From JBEKTY01 sp049515555 (GTDB lineage: Bacteria > Planctomycetota > Planctomycetia > Pirellulales > Thermoguttaceae), in the NCBI GenBank assembly GCA_049515555.1, contig JBEKTY010000001.1:68155-132154 (forward strand): a stretch of DNA of 64,000 nucleotides. The letters run 5' to 3'. Position 1 is the first letter of the stretch, and each line of letters opens with the position of its first letter. The notes beneath the pieces were generated by a model. That model saw only the letters and a program-made list of their open reading frames with translations. It had not been told where the DNA came from and did no database searches. Position numbers and translations under genes: made by a program. Below are positions 42,618-50,793 of this stretch, piece by piece.

Positions 42618-43794
42618 GTCTATCCCTCGCAACTGGAACTTTTCGAGTGCCTAACACTTCACCCTTGGTGCCGGTCTTGATCCGGCAGAGATACTGATTG
42701 GCCGTGACGTACAGCACGGAGCCGTCTTCGCCGAAGGCGCAGTTGGAGGTGGGCTGATGGGGATTGATTCGGCCCAGCAGCGTGCCGTCCGGCGAGAAGA
42801 CGTTGACCCCGCCCGGCCCGGTGGCGAACAGGTTGCCCGAGCGGTCGATCTTCATGCCGTCGGGCAGGCCCTTGAGCGTCTTCGTCCAACGCGTGGCGTC
42901 GTAGAAGACGCGGCCGGCGCCGAGGCCCCCATCCGCCTTGACCGCAAACGCCATCCACACCGCCCGCTGCGGATCGGATTGCGAAACGTACAGGATCTTC
43001 TCGTCGGGCGAGAAAGCGATGCCGTTCGGCCGCGTCATCTCCTTGGTCAACAGCGTGACCTTGCCGTCGGCAGCCGACACGCGGAACACGCCGCAGAAAT
43101 CCAACTCGCGGGTCGGATCGTCGGCGCCCTTGGGCAGGCCGTAGGGCGGGTCGGTGAAGTACAGATCCCCGTTGGACTTGAACACCAGGTCGTTGGGACT
43201 GCTCAATCGCTTGCCGTCGTAACGATCCACCAGCGTGGTCCAGCGGCCGTCCGGCTCGCGCCGCACGATCCGCCGATCGCCGTGCTGGCAGAGCACCAGC
43301 CGGCCCGCCGCATCGAGCGTCAACCCGTTGGAGCCCACTTCGCCGCCCCTGGGCGTTGTGCCCGTATAGCCGCTGGGCTTGAGGAAGACGCTGACCGCCT
43401 GGCCCTCCTTCCATTTCATTACCGTGTTGTTGGGGATGTCGGAGAACAACAGGTAGCCGCTCTTGGAAACTTCAGTGGGCAGAGCGGCTATAGGCCCGCC
43501 GATCGCACCGCGGGCATGACCGGCGTCGCTCGGCCAGGCAATCCAAACCGGCCCTTCCGACCATTTGAATCCTCCGGCCAGCTTCTCCAGCACGGCGCCG
43601 GGCGGCACCAGTTGGTCGAAGCGGGGATCGAGCCGCTCGATGGTTCCAAGGCTCGGATAGGTGGCCTTCTTCTCTCCGGCCGCCCGCTCGGGCGCCGGCT
43701 GGGCTAAGCGACAATCGTCGGCTGGCGCCGCGGCACGGCAAGGGATGGTGCCGAGCAAGAGAACCACGTTCAGAAGCGAGATTGTTCGTCGCAT
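42610..43794 (-). CDS. secreted SMP-30/gluconolactonase-like six-bladed propeller protein
   Basis: 394 aa with signal peptide MRRTISLLNVVLLLGTIPCR. Typical SMP-30 motifs: GGFKWSEGPVWIAWPSDA (metal-binding Glu), NTVMKWKEGQAVSVFLKPSG, NGLTLDAAGRLVLCQHGDRR, SSPNDLVFKSNGDLYFTDPP (metal-binding Asn-Asp), RPNGIAFSPDEKILYVSQSD, GLPDGMKIDRSGNLFATGPG. Members are calcium- or zinc-dependent lactonases; planctomycetes carry many secreted ones. GGGAG precedes the ATG at 43794. Expected to open sugar lactones in the periplasm; the substrate is unknown. Confidence 0.88.
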   Translation of the reverse strand: MRRTISLLNVVLLLGTIPCRAAAPADDCRLAQPAPERAAGEKKATYPSLGTIERLDPRFDQLVPPGAVLEKLAGGFKWSEGPVWIAWPSDAGHARGAIGGPIAALPTEVSKSGYLLFSDIPNNTVMKWKEGQAVSVFLKPSGYTGTTPRGGEVGSNGLTLDAAGRLVLCQHGDRRIVRREPDGRWTTLVDRYDGKRLSSPNDLVFKSNGDLYFTDPPYGLPKGADDPTRELDFCGVFRVSAADGKVTLLTKEMTRPNGIAFSPDEKILYVSQSDPQRAVWMAFAVKADGGLGAGRVFYDATRWTKTLKGLPDGMKIDRSGNLFATGPGGVNVFSPDGTLLGRINPHQPTSNCAFGEDGSVLYVTANQYLCRIKTGTKGEVLGTRKVPVARDRRS

Positions 43795-43870
43795 CGAAGC
43801 ATCTCCCGGGGGTATTATGGCCATGCCAGCGGCACTTAGCCTACCAGGTTTCCGGCCGTATGCAAGCACG

Positions 43871-46603
43871 TTACAACCTCGCCCTCGGCCCGAAGTTGAC
43901 GGGGGCCGGGGACTCGATTCGCACGAGCCGGAAATCGTGCCGCGGCAGGGTCAGCTTGAATCGGCCCGGACCCAGCCGTTCCAACCGTTGGCCCGTCTCG
44001 ACGTTGGCCGCCACGACCTCTTCGGAAAGCCCCAGCCGCTTGAGGTCGAGCGCCAACTCTACTTCACCCGTGGGCCCGAAACTGGCGACGACCACCATGG
44101 CCTTGCCGCCGCGGGCCAGGGCCAGGGTTCTCACTGGCGCTCCCGTTGTTCTTAGCGGCGGCCAGTCGTCCCAGTAGCGCCAGACGCGGCAGTCGCTCAG
44201 GCCGTAGCCGAAGCGGCTCAACTGCTCGGCCATCTCCTGGCCGATCCGCTCCTGACCCACCCCCAGCTTCATCTCGTGGGTCAGCGCCACGCCCAAGGCG
44301 TTGCGGTTGATCCGCTCGTCGCCGTGGAACAGGTTGTGGAGCACGCCCAGGCAGCCGCTTTGCAGGCCGGTGCTCTGGGCCAGCAGCAGGCTGGCGTCGT
44401 CGTCCAGGTACAGCCGCTCGCAGAAGTCCTTAGTTTGGAAGTCCCCCTGATCCCGCCACTCGTGGTCCAGAATCATGGTGCCGAACGACAGCATGGGGAC
44501 GATGTTCGTGTTGGTCATGTGCAGGAACACCAGCGGCCGGCGGCCCATCTGATGCTGCATTACGGCCACGCGCTTGGTCAGCTCGTGGAAGCCGAAGATG
44601 TTCACCCCGGGCCGCACTTGGCCGTCGTCGTCCACGTAGCCGGGGCCCCCTGGGCTGTAGTTGGGCACGAGGAAGTAGTTGTCGAAATAGATGCCGTCGG
44701 CGAAGCCCTCCAGCATCCGCTTGTGATAGTGCAGGACCATGTCCTGCCAGCTCGGCACGGGATCGGTGGCGTAGGCAATGCCGGATGTCTCGTCCGGCGC
44801 GGCAACCTTCCCGTAGGCCGCCAGCCGGTAGCCGCCCTGCTTGGCCCTCACAAAGCGTTCCTCGCCCGGCCAGCGGGGGTCGGCGATGTCCATGGTGCTC
44901 CACTCGTCCATGAAGGTGCGGGCCTCGTCGCCCCAGTTGATGGCCCGGGCATTGGTATAGGGAATGACATAGGCCGTCTGCCTGCTGCCGGGTGGCGGGC
45001 GCCACCGGCCGCCGCTGAAGAAGTTCACCGACCAGTTGACGTGGGCCCGATAGGTTTTCAGGAGCGGCTCGAACTGCGGCGCGCTGAATTGCGTCAGCCA
45101 CTTGTCGGTGAAGCCGGGGTCGGCCGGGCCCAAGCGCCGCAGACGGGAGAACTCGTCGTAGATGCTGAAGTTATTGAAGGCCGGATAGAAGGCGAAGCAA
45201 GGGCCCGCCGCGCCCCAGTAGTAGCAGGCCCCCATGAAACCCGTCGCCGCCACGTCCTTGATCTTTGCGTCGACAAAGCCGGTCCACCAGCGGCGGAAGC
45301 TGACGGGCACGTCGGGCATGGGCTTGGCGGGCGTGGCCATCAGGCCGAAGACCAGCCTCCGCGGACGGCTGAGCACGACCGGCCTGGTGACCAATCGCAC
45401 GACGAGGGAAGTGACCGCGCCCTGCCGCCGGATCTCCATCGTGGGCTGCTGGGGGTCCAGGCTCCAGTCCTGGTCGTTTTCGGCGAACCAGCAGATGCCG
45501 CGTTCCGGGCCGCCGAGCCAGATGTAGGGGACGAAGGGGCCGGGCAGTTGCCAGCGCCCCACGTGGCTGGAATCCCACACCTTGCCGTCGGGGTCCGGCC
45601 GGCCGTTGGCGGTGTAACGCACTTCCTGCAACTTGCCGCCGTAGTCCCACAGGCGGCCCTTGCCGCTGGGGATGCGCCCGGCGTAGTGGAACCGCAGCAG
45701 ATCCGTGACGGGGTGCATGAGCCACGTCTGGGCCGTCTTCAGGGGGATGACCAGTCGCAGGGCGTCTACCCGCACGCCGGGCGCGCCGAACTGCAACGTG
45801 ATTCTGGCCAGCCCGTCGTAGTCGAACTCGAACTCGGTGCGGCCTTGTACGGCTCCGGCGGTCCACGACGAGTGGCCCCGGACGCGGTCGGGGGCCTTTT
45901 CCGTGAACGTTAGCGGGCCGCCGCCGGCCAGTTCCGTCTTGCCGCCGAAAGCGAACTCCAGCCGCATGGGCGACGCGAGCAACTCGTGTCCTTGGCTGGA
46001 CACTTGCCGCCACAGCCCCGCACCGTCGAGCTCGTGCCGGCGGAGCACGCAGGCCACGTCCGGCGGCTGCTCGGTTACCACCAGCGGCGTGAACGGCGGC
46101 ACGACTACCCGATCGTGCCCGAGCCGGTTGTTCTCCCACGGAAAACACATCCGCTCGAAGGTGCGCTTGATTTCGCGGCGCGTGCCGTCGGCAGCCAGCA
46201 GGGCCAGGCGGACCTCGTAGGTGCCGTTGCCGAGCGGGGGAAGAGCTAGAGTCTGGCCGGCCTTCGGCAGCGGCAAGGCGCCGCCGCCGCGGGCCAGCAC
46301 GTGGTCCTTGCCCGCCCCCCGGAGCAGCACCTCCCATTTCGTAAACTGCCGCGGCGATCCAAGGATCAGCAATCGCAACTGGTTGTGCGAGGGGAGGTAG
46401 CCGAACCGGAACTCGCTGCCGTCGGCCTCCTTCAACAGGTCGCCAGGATTGGAGATTTCACCGGTGGGCGCCCGGGCAGGGTCGGTCTCGGCCGGCCAGG
46501 CAGCGGCCACGGCCAGCGAGAATGCCCATAAGGCGCCAAACAAGGCCAGCGGCCGGCTCGGCGACAACGGCCGGCTTTGCGGGGGGCTGAGAAGTGCGTT
46601 CAT
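43871..46603 (-). CDS. secreted DUF6067-type / glycoside-hydrolase-like protein
   Basis: 910 aa with an N-terminal signal (SPSRPLALFGALWAFSLAVA). A long beta-rich N-terminal half (FRFGYLPSHNQLRLLILGSP, GICWFAENDQDWSLDPQQPT) precedes a TIM-barrel-like half with YVIPYTNARAINWGDEARTF, ADGIYFDNYFLVPNYSPGGP and HEWRDQGDFQTKD. The I-Y-F-D-N-Y segment resembles the catalytic-acid strand of alpha-glycosidase-like barrels. The arrangement matches planctomycete DUF6067 proteins, whose substrates are not established to my knowledge. It precedes the SMP-30 gene on the same strand with 76 bases between; a joint role in carbohydrate breakdown is a reasonable inference. Confidence 0.75.
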   Translation of the reverse strand: MNALLSPPQSRPLSPSRPLALFGALWAFSLAVAAAWPAETDPARAPTGEISNPGDLLKEADGSEFRFGYLPSHNQLRLLILGSPRQFTKWEVLLRGAGKDHVLARGGGALPLPKAGQTLALPPLGNGTYEVRLALLAADGTRREIKRTFERMCFPWENNRLGHDRVVVPPFTPLVVTEQPPDVACVLRRHELDGAGLWRQVSSQGHELLASPMRLEFAFGGKTELAGGGPLTFTEKAPDRVRGHSSWTAGAVQGRTEFEFDYDGLARITLQFGAPGVRVDALRLVIPLKTAQTWLMHPVTDLLRFHYAGRIPSGKGRLWDYGGKLQEVRYTANGRPDPDGKVWDSSHVGRWQLPGPFVPYIWLGGPERGICWFAENDQDWSLDPQQPTMEIRRQGAVTSLVVRLVTRPVVLSRPRRLVFGLMATPAKPMPDVPVSFRRWWTGFVDAKIKDVAATGFMGACYYWGAAGPCFAFYPAFNNFSIYDEFSRLRRLGPADPGFTDKWLTQFSAPQFEPLLKTYRAHVNWSVNFFSGGRWRPPPGSRQTAYVIPYTNARAINWGDEARTFMDEWSTMDIADPRWPGEERFVRAKQGGYRLAAYGKVAAPDETSGIAYATDPVPSWQDMVLHYHKRMLEGFADGIYFDNYFLVPNYSPGGPGYVDDDGQVRPGVNIFGFHELTKRVAVMQHQMGRRPLVFLHMTNTNIVPMLSFGTMILDHEWRDQGDFQTKDFCERLYLDDDASLLLAQSTGLQSGCLGVLHNLFHGDERINRNALGVALTHEMKLGVGQERIGQEMAEQLSRFGYGLSDCRVWRYWDDWPPLRTTGAPVRTLALARGGKAMVVVASFGPTGEVELALDLKRLGLSEEVVAANVETGQRLERLGPGRFKLTLPRHDFRLVRIESPAPVNFGPRARL

Positions 46604-46693
46604 GGCGGCTCGATTATCGAGTATCATGGGGCGAGAGGATGTAGTGCAACTCCGTTTCTAAGCATTGTGCGCTCTGGCGCCCGCCTCCGCAAT

Positions 46694-46819
46694 GGTAACC
46701 GTTCACGGATCGCGCTAGAGTAGCAGGCGTACTCGGTGTGCCGTCCGCCATGCCTCTTTCCGCTTCAGCGGACGGCACACGGAGTGTGCCTGCTACATTC
46801 CATGCCGTGAACGGTTACC
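46694..46819. repeat. nested palindrome: outer 15-bp inverted repeat around a family-C element
   Basis: Perfect outer arms GGTAACCGTTCACGG (46694-46708) and its complement (46805-46819). Inside, 46720-46748 pairs with 46768-46796 (GTAGCAGGC... with ...GCCTGCTAC; GTGCCGTCCGC with GCGGACGGCAC). The right inner arm recurs inside the kinase gene at 14285-14313. It lies in the 300-base gap between the divergent DUF6067 and TPR genes and may contain or separate their promoters. Confidence 0.8.
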
Positions 46820-46902
46820 CGCAAAGGATTCGGGCCGGGTTGACGGGGGCAGGGCCGGCAAATAGGCTTAAGTATTGGCAGGCAATCGCCCGGCGCGCCG
46901 CT

Positions 46903-49131
46903 ATGTTTCCCATGTCTCAAATCCGGACTCCGTACCGCGTACTGGCCGTCTGCGGCCTTCTGCTGCTGGCGGTCGGACTGGTCTTTGGCCAGACCGCGCG
47001 GTTCGACTTTGTCAACCTGGACGACGACCAGTACGTCTACAACAGCGCCGAAACTCAGCTCGGCTTGAGCGCCGCCGGCATCGCCGGGGCATGGAAGCAC
47101 AGCCAGGTTGGCGCCTGGCACCCGCTGACCACGATGTCCTTTATGCTCGACTGGCAGTTGTTTGGCATGCAGGCGGGCGGATACCATGTCCACAACGTGC
47201 TCCTGCACGCCGCTAGCTCGGTGCTGCTCTTTCTGCTGCTGCGCCGTATGACGGGCGCCGTCTGGCTCAGCGCTATGGCGGCCGCGCTATTCGCCATCCA
47301 CCCGCTGCGCGCGGAGTCCGTGGCCTGGGTGACCGAGCGCAAGGACGTGTTGAGCGGCCTCTATTTCGTGCTGACCCTGTACGCCTATGCCGTCTACGCC
47401 GCCCGGCCCTCGCTCCTGCGCTACTCGGCTGTGCTGGTGCTGTTTGCGCTGGGGCTGATGTGCAAGGCCATGCTGGTGACTCTGCCGGTGATCATGCTGC
47501 TGTTGGATTACTGGCCGCTCGAGCGACTCGGACGCCCGGCGGGCGATTCCGCCGAGCGCCAGCCGGGGGCGCGCAGGCTATGGCTGAGGCGTGCGCCGCG
47601 GTTGGTGGCGGAGAAACTCCCTCTGTTTCTCCTGGCGGCCGCGTTTTCCGCGGTTACCGCGCATCTGACGCTCTCCGCCGAGCGGGCGGTGGCCGTTCTG
47701 CCGCTCCGCGTGCGGATGGCCATGGCCCCCGTCTCCGCGGTCACTTATCTGGGCCAGATGTTCTATCCGCACAACCTCTCGGCCCACTATCCGTACTCGG
47801 AAGACGGCCCACCGGCCTGGCAGGTTGTGGCCGCGTGCGCGCTGCTGCTGGCGATCTCGGCCGGCGTTCTGGCTGTTTGCCGCAGTCGCCCCTATCTGCT
47901 CGTCGGCTGGCTGTGGTACCTGGTCACGCTGCTGCCCGTGATCGGGCTGGTGCCCGGCGGAAATCAGCTCATGGCCGATCGTTACAGCTACATCACGCAC
48001 ATCGGGCTGTATGTCGCCTTGCTGTGGGCGGCCGCCGATCTGTCGGCTTCCTGGCCGCAGCGGGGCCGCCTTGGCGCGGCCGTGTCGGCCCTGGTGCTCG
48101 TCGGCCTGACGACCTGTGCCTGGCGCCAAACCTCCTACTGGCGAGACAGCGAAACCTTGTGGCGGCATGCCTTGTCCTGCACTTCGGACAACGCCATTGC
48201 CCATGAACATCTGGGCACCGCCCTGGAGCAACTGGCGCGGCTCGCACAGGAGAAAAACGATTATCCGCTAGCCCGGGACAGAATTGCCGAGGCCAAGGAG
48301 CACTACCAACAGGCGCTGACGATCATGCCGCGTAGTCTGCCGGCGCTGTGCGACCTTGGCAACCTTCTGAACGAGGAAGGCAAGGTTGACGAGGCCATCG
48401 GCCTTTATCAGCGGGCCATCGCGATCAATTCGAAGCTGGCCGCGGCCCACTACAACCTGGGCAATGCACTGCTGCACAAAGGGCGCGTGGACGACGCAAT
48501 CGCGAGCTATGAACGGGCGTTGGAATTCGCGCCGAATTTTGTCCAGGCCCATAACAACCTTGCGAATCTGCTGGGTGAAAAAGGGAGAACCGACGAGGCC
48601 CTCGACCACTATCGCCAGGCCATCGAAGCCAGCCCCGGTTATGCGGAGACCTACAATAACCTCGGCAACGCCCTGCGACGGCAAGGAAAGATCGCTGAGG
48701 CCCTGACAAACTACCACCGGACATTGGAAATCGATCCCAAACACGCCGGCGCGTACACGAGCCTCGGCGACGTCTCACGTCAGAACGGACAACTGGACAC
48801 CGCCGCTACGTACTATCAACAGGCATTGCAGGCCGATCCGCGCTGCCTTGTAGCCTGCAACAATCTGGGAGACATACTAATCCGGCAGGGGAAAATTGAC
48901 GAGGCCATCGCCGTCTACCGGCGGGCGGTGGAAATTGCCCCTCAAGGGGCCATCATTTGGTACAATTTGGGCGTTTGCCTAGGGCAGAAGGGAAGGCTGG
49001 ACGAAACAATGGTCTGCTACCAGAAGGCCCTCGGCTTGGCTTCCGCCCGGAACGACAAGGCCCTGGCCGACGTTATTCGGGCCCAAATCAGGCTCCAGCA
49101 GTCAGTCGCCCCTGCCGGCAACGCGCGGTAG
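46903..49131 (+). CDS. polytopic membrane protein with C-terminal TPR repeats (TMTC/glycosyltransferase-like)
   Basis: 742 aa. The first 420 residues hold many hydrophobic segments with FVNLDDDQYVYNSAETQLGL, GAWHPLTTMSFMLDWQLFGM and HVHNVLLHAASSVLLFLLLR, a pattern typical of TMTC-like O-glycosyltransferase-type proteins; the acidic LDDD pair sits where catalytic acids are found in GT-C folds. The rest is about seven tetratricopeptide repeats (AAAHYNLGNALLHKGRVDDA, AETYNNLGNALRRQGKIAEA, IIWYNLGVCLGQKGRLDETM) on the other side of the membrane. No ribosome site is clear; the ATG at 46912 is equally possible. Function inferred from architecture only. Confidence 0.78.
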   Translation: MFPMSQIRTPYRVLAVCGLLLLAVGLVFGQTARFDFVNLDDDQYVYNSAETQLGLSAAGIAGAWKHSQVGAWHPLTTMSFMLDWQLFGMQAGGYHVHNVLLHAASSVLLFLLLRRMTGAVWLSAMAAALFAIHPLRAESVAWVTERKDVLSGLYFVLTLYAYAVYAARPSLLRYSAVLVLFALGLMCKAMLVTLPVIMLLLDYWPLERLGRPAGDSAERQPGARRLWLRRAPRLVAEKLPLFLLAAAFSAVTAHLTLSAERAVAVLPLRVRMAMAPVSAVTYLGQMFYPHNLSAHYPYSEDGPPAWQVVAACALLLAISAGVLAVCRSRPYLLVGWLWYLVTLLPVIGLVPGGNQLMADRYSYITHIGLYVALLWAAADLSASWPQRGRLGAAVSALVLVGLTTCAWRQTSYWRDSETLWRHALSCTSDNAIAHEHLGTALEQLARLAQEKNDYPLARDRIAEAKEHYQQALTIMPRSLPALCDLGNLLNEEGKVDEAIGLYQRAIAINSKLAAAHYNLGNALLHKGRVDDAIASYERALEFAPNFVQAHNNLANLLGEKGRTDEALDHYRQAIEASPGYAETYNNLGNALRRQGKIAEALTNYHRTLEIDPKHAGAYTSLGDVSRQNGQLDTAATYYQQALQADPRCLVACNNLGDILIRQGKIDEAIAVYRRAVEIAPQGAIIWYNLGVCLGQKGRLDETMVCYQKALGLASARNDKALADVIRAQIRLQQSVAPAGNAR

Positions 49132-49185
49132 CCCACTCAGCAGTCGCCGCACCGGGGTTTGCCGGAAAGAACAAGTGAGGTTTCG

Positions 49186-50793
49186 TTGCGAGTCTTCAGC
49201 CTGGGCATCCCCGCTTTGGGTTTTATCGGCAAGGTGGGGGTGTTCGGCCTTCTCATGCTGCCCGTCGCACGCGGCGCGGAGCCGCCCGGTGAGGCCGCAT
49301 CGGTGGCGGGCACTGACTCCGCGTTGTGGCCGGTCTCCGACCGAGCCACACGGCCGACCGCAGGTCTCCTGAGCCCCGGAGACCCTCGGTCGGGCGACAG
49401 CGGGGTCGGGAGACCCGCGCCGAACTCGGAGTTCGGCCTTCTCATGCTTCCCGTCGCACGCGGCGCGGAGCCGCCCGGTGAGGCCGCTTCGGTCGCGAGC
49501 GCCGACGCCGAGGCCGACGCGGACGGTCCTCTTGCCTCGCCGGAGCCCGACTGGCCGCAATGGAACGGCCCGCGACGCGACGGCATTTGCCGCGAGCAGG
49601 GCCGCCCGACCACGTGGCCGGAAGCCGGGCCAAAGCTGGCTTGGAAGATCGCAAAGCTGGGCCGCGGCTGGTCGTCGCCGATCATCGTCCGGGAGCGGCT
49701 GTACATTACCGGCGATCGGGGCGACGAACTGCTCATCTTCGCCTTCGACCTGGCCGGCAGACCGCTGTGGCAGGTCGCCAGCGGCCGCTCGTGGACGGGC
49801 TCCTACCCGGGGGCCAGGGCCTGCTGCGCATACTCCCAAGGCAAACTCTATCACATGAACGCCCACGGCCGCGTGGTCTGCCTCGAGGCCGACACGGGCA
49901 AGGAACTCTGGGCGGTCGACGTGCTGGAGCGCTTCCAGGGGCAGAACATCACTTGGGCCATGAGCGAGTGCCTGCTGGTCGATGGCCCGCGGGTGATCGT
50001 GACGCCCGGCGGCCGGCAGGCCCTCATGGCCGCGCTCGATAAGGAGAGCGGCCGCACGCTCTGGACCACCGAGCCCCTGCGCACGGACCGGGCCTCGCAC
50101 TCCTCGCCGCTCCTGTTCCGACATGCAGGCCGGCGAATCCTGGCCAACTGCTCGTCGGCGCACGGATTCGGGGTCGATGCCGATAGCGGAAAGTTGCTGT
50201 GGACGGTGCCGCTTGCGAGTCCTTTTGGGGTCAACGTGGCCACTCCGGTTTACGGCGCCGCCAGGGTCTTCTACACGACTCCCTACGTCTACGGAACCTG
50301 TTACGCGCTCTTGCCGGCAGAGGCGGGGCCCAGGCCGGAAAAGGCCTGGAGCACGACCCTCGATACCTGCACGGGCACGGCGCTCTCGGTCGAGGGCCTG
50401 TTTTACGGCAGCGGCTACAAAAAGCACAAATCCTGGCTCTGCCTGGATTGGAAATCCGGTGAAACCCGCTATGAGTCGAAGGGCCTGACCAGCGGGGCCG
50501 CGGTTTACTGGCAAGGGCGGCTGTACTGCCTGTCGGAGGATGGCCGGGTGGCCCTGCTGCGGCCCACGCCCGAGCGGTTCGAGATCGACGGCCAGTTCCG
50601 GCTCCTGCCCGAGCGGGTCAGCGACGCCTGGGCGCATCCGGTCCTGCTGCACGGCAGGCTGTACCTTCGTTATCACGATAACCTGTGGTGCTACGAACTA
50701 GGAAGGGGACAGTCCCATTTTCGGCCTGCCCGCGGCGGACAGGCGGACGAAAACTGTCCGCAGTCCCGCGCCGCCCTAATCCCCAATCCCTAA
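49186..50793 (+). CDS. secreted PQQ-like beta-propeller protein with a duplicated signal-peptide segment
   Basis: 535 aa from a TTG with GAGG six bases upstream. The mature part has outer-membrane-assembly/PQQ-like blades: DWPQWNGPRRDGICREQGRP, SSPIIVRERLYITGDRGDEL, GRVVCLEADTGKELWAVDVL, GFGVDADSGKLLWTVPLASP, AVYWQGRLYCLSEDGRVALL. Such proteins are structural or dehydrogenase-like; no cofactor ligand is assigned. FGLLMLPVARGAEPPGEAAS occurs twice, 63 codons apart, separated by a repeat-derived insert. The C-terminus (GRGQSHFRPARGGQADENCP) is encoded by a family-D repeat that replaced the original end, so the protein has been extended at both ends by repeats. Confidence 0.8.
   Translation: MRVFSLGIPALGFIGKVGVFGLLMLPVARGAEPPGEAASVAGTDSALWPVSDRATRPTAGLLSPGDPRSGDSGVGRPAPNSEFGLLMLPVARGAEPPGEAASVASADAEADADGPLASPEPDWPQWNGPRRDGICREQGRPTTWPEAGPKLAWKIAKLGRGWSSPIIVRERLYITGDRGDELLIFAFDLAGRPLWQVASGRSWTGSYPGARACCAYSQGKLYHMNAHGRVVCLEADTGKELWAVDVLERFQGQNITWAMSECLLVDGPRVIVTPGGRQALMAALDKESGRTLWTTEPLRTDRASHSSPLLFRHAGRRILANCSSAHGFGVDADSGKLLWTVPLASPFGVNVATPVYGAARVFYTTPYVYGTCYALLPAEAGPRPEKAWSTTLDTCTGTALSVEGLFYGSGYKKHKSWLCLDWKSGETRYESKGLTSGAAVYWQGRLYCLSEDGRVALLRPTPERFEIDGQFRLLPERVSDAWAHPVLLHGRLYLRYHDNLWCYELGRGQSHFRPARGGQADENCPQSRAALIPNP
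49240..49497. repeat. in-frame duplication of a signal-peptide segment around a palindromic insert
   Basis: Two near-identical 69-bp units at 49240-49308 and 49429-49497 flank a 120-bp insert (49309-49428). The insert has inverted motifs, GGTCTCCGACCGAG with CTCGGTCGGG and GGTCTCC with GGAGACC. The whole addition is a multiple of three, so the frame is kept. Confidence 0.75.
50705..50760. repeat. family-D palindromic repeat, copy 1 (end of the propeller gene)
   Basis: GGGGACAGTCCCATTTTCGG at the left and GGACGAAAACTGTCC at the right. It encodes the last residues of the PQQ-like protein. Confidence 0.8.

Noticed and set aside
44276..45913. Long plus-strand frame of 545 codons opposite the DUF6067-like gene
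   Set aside because: It mirrors the codon pattern of the minus-strand gene, has low-complexity composition and no recognisable domain; a high-GC shadow.
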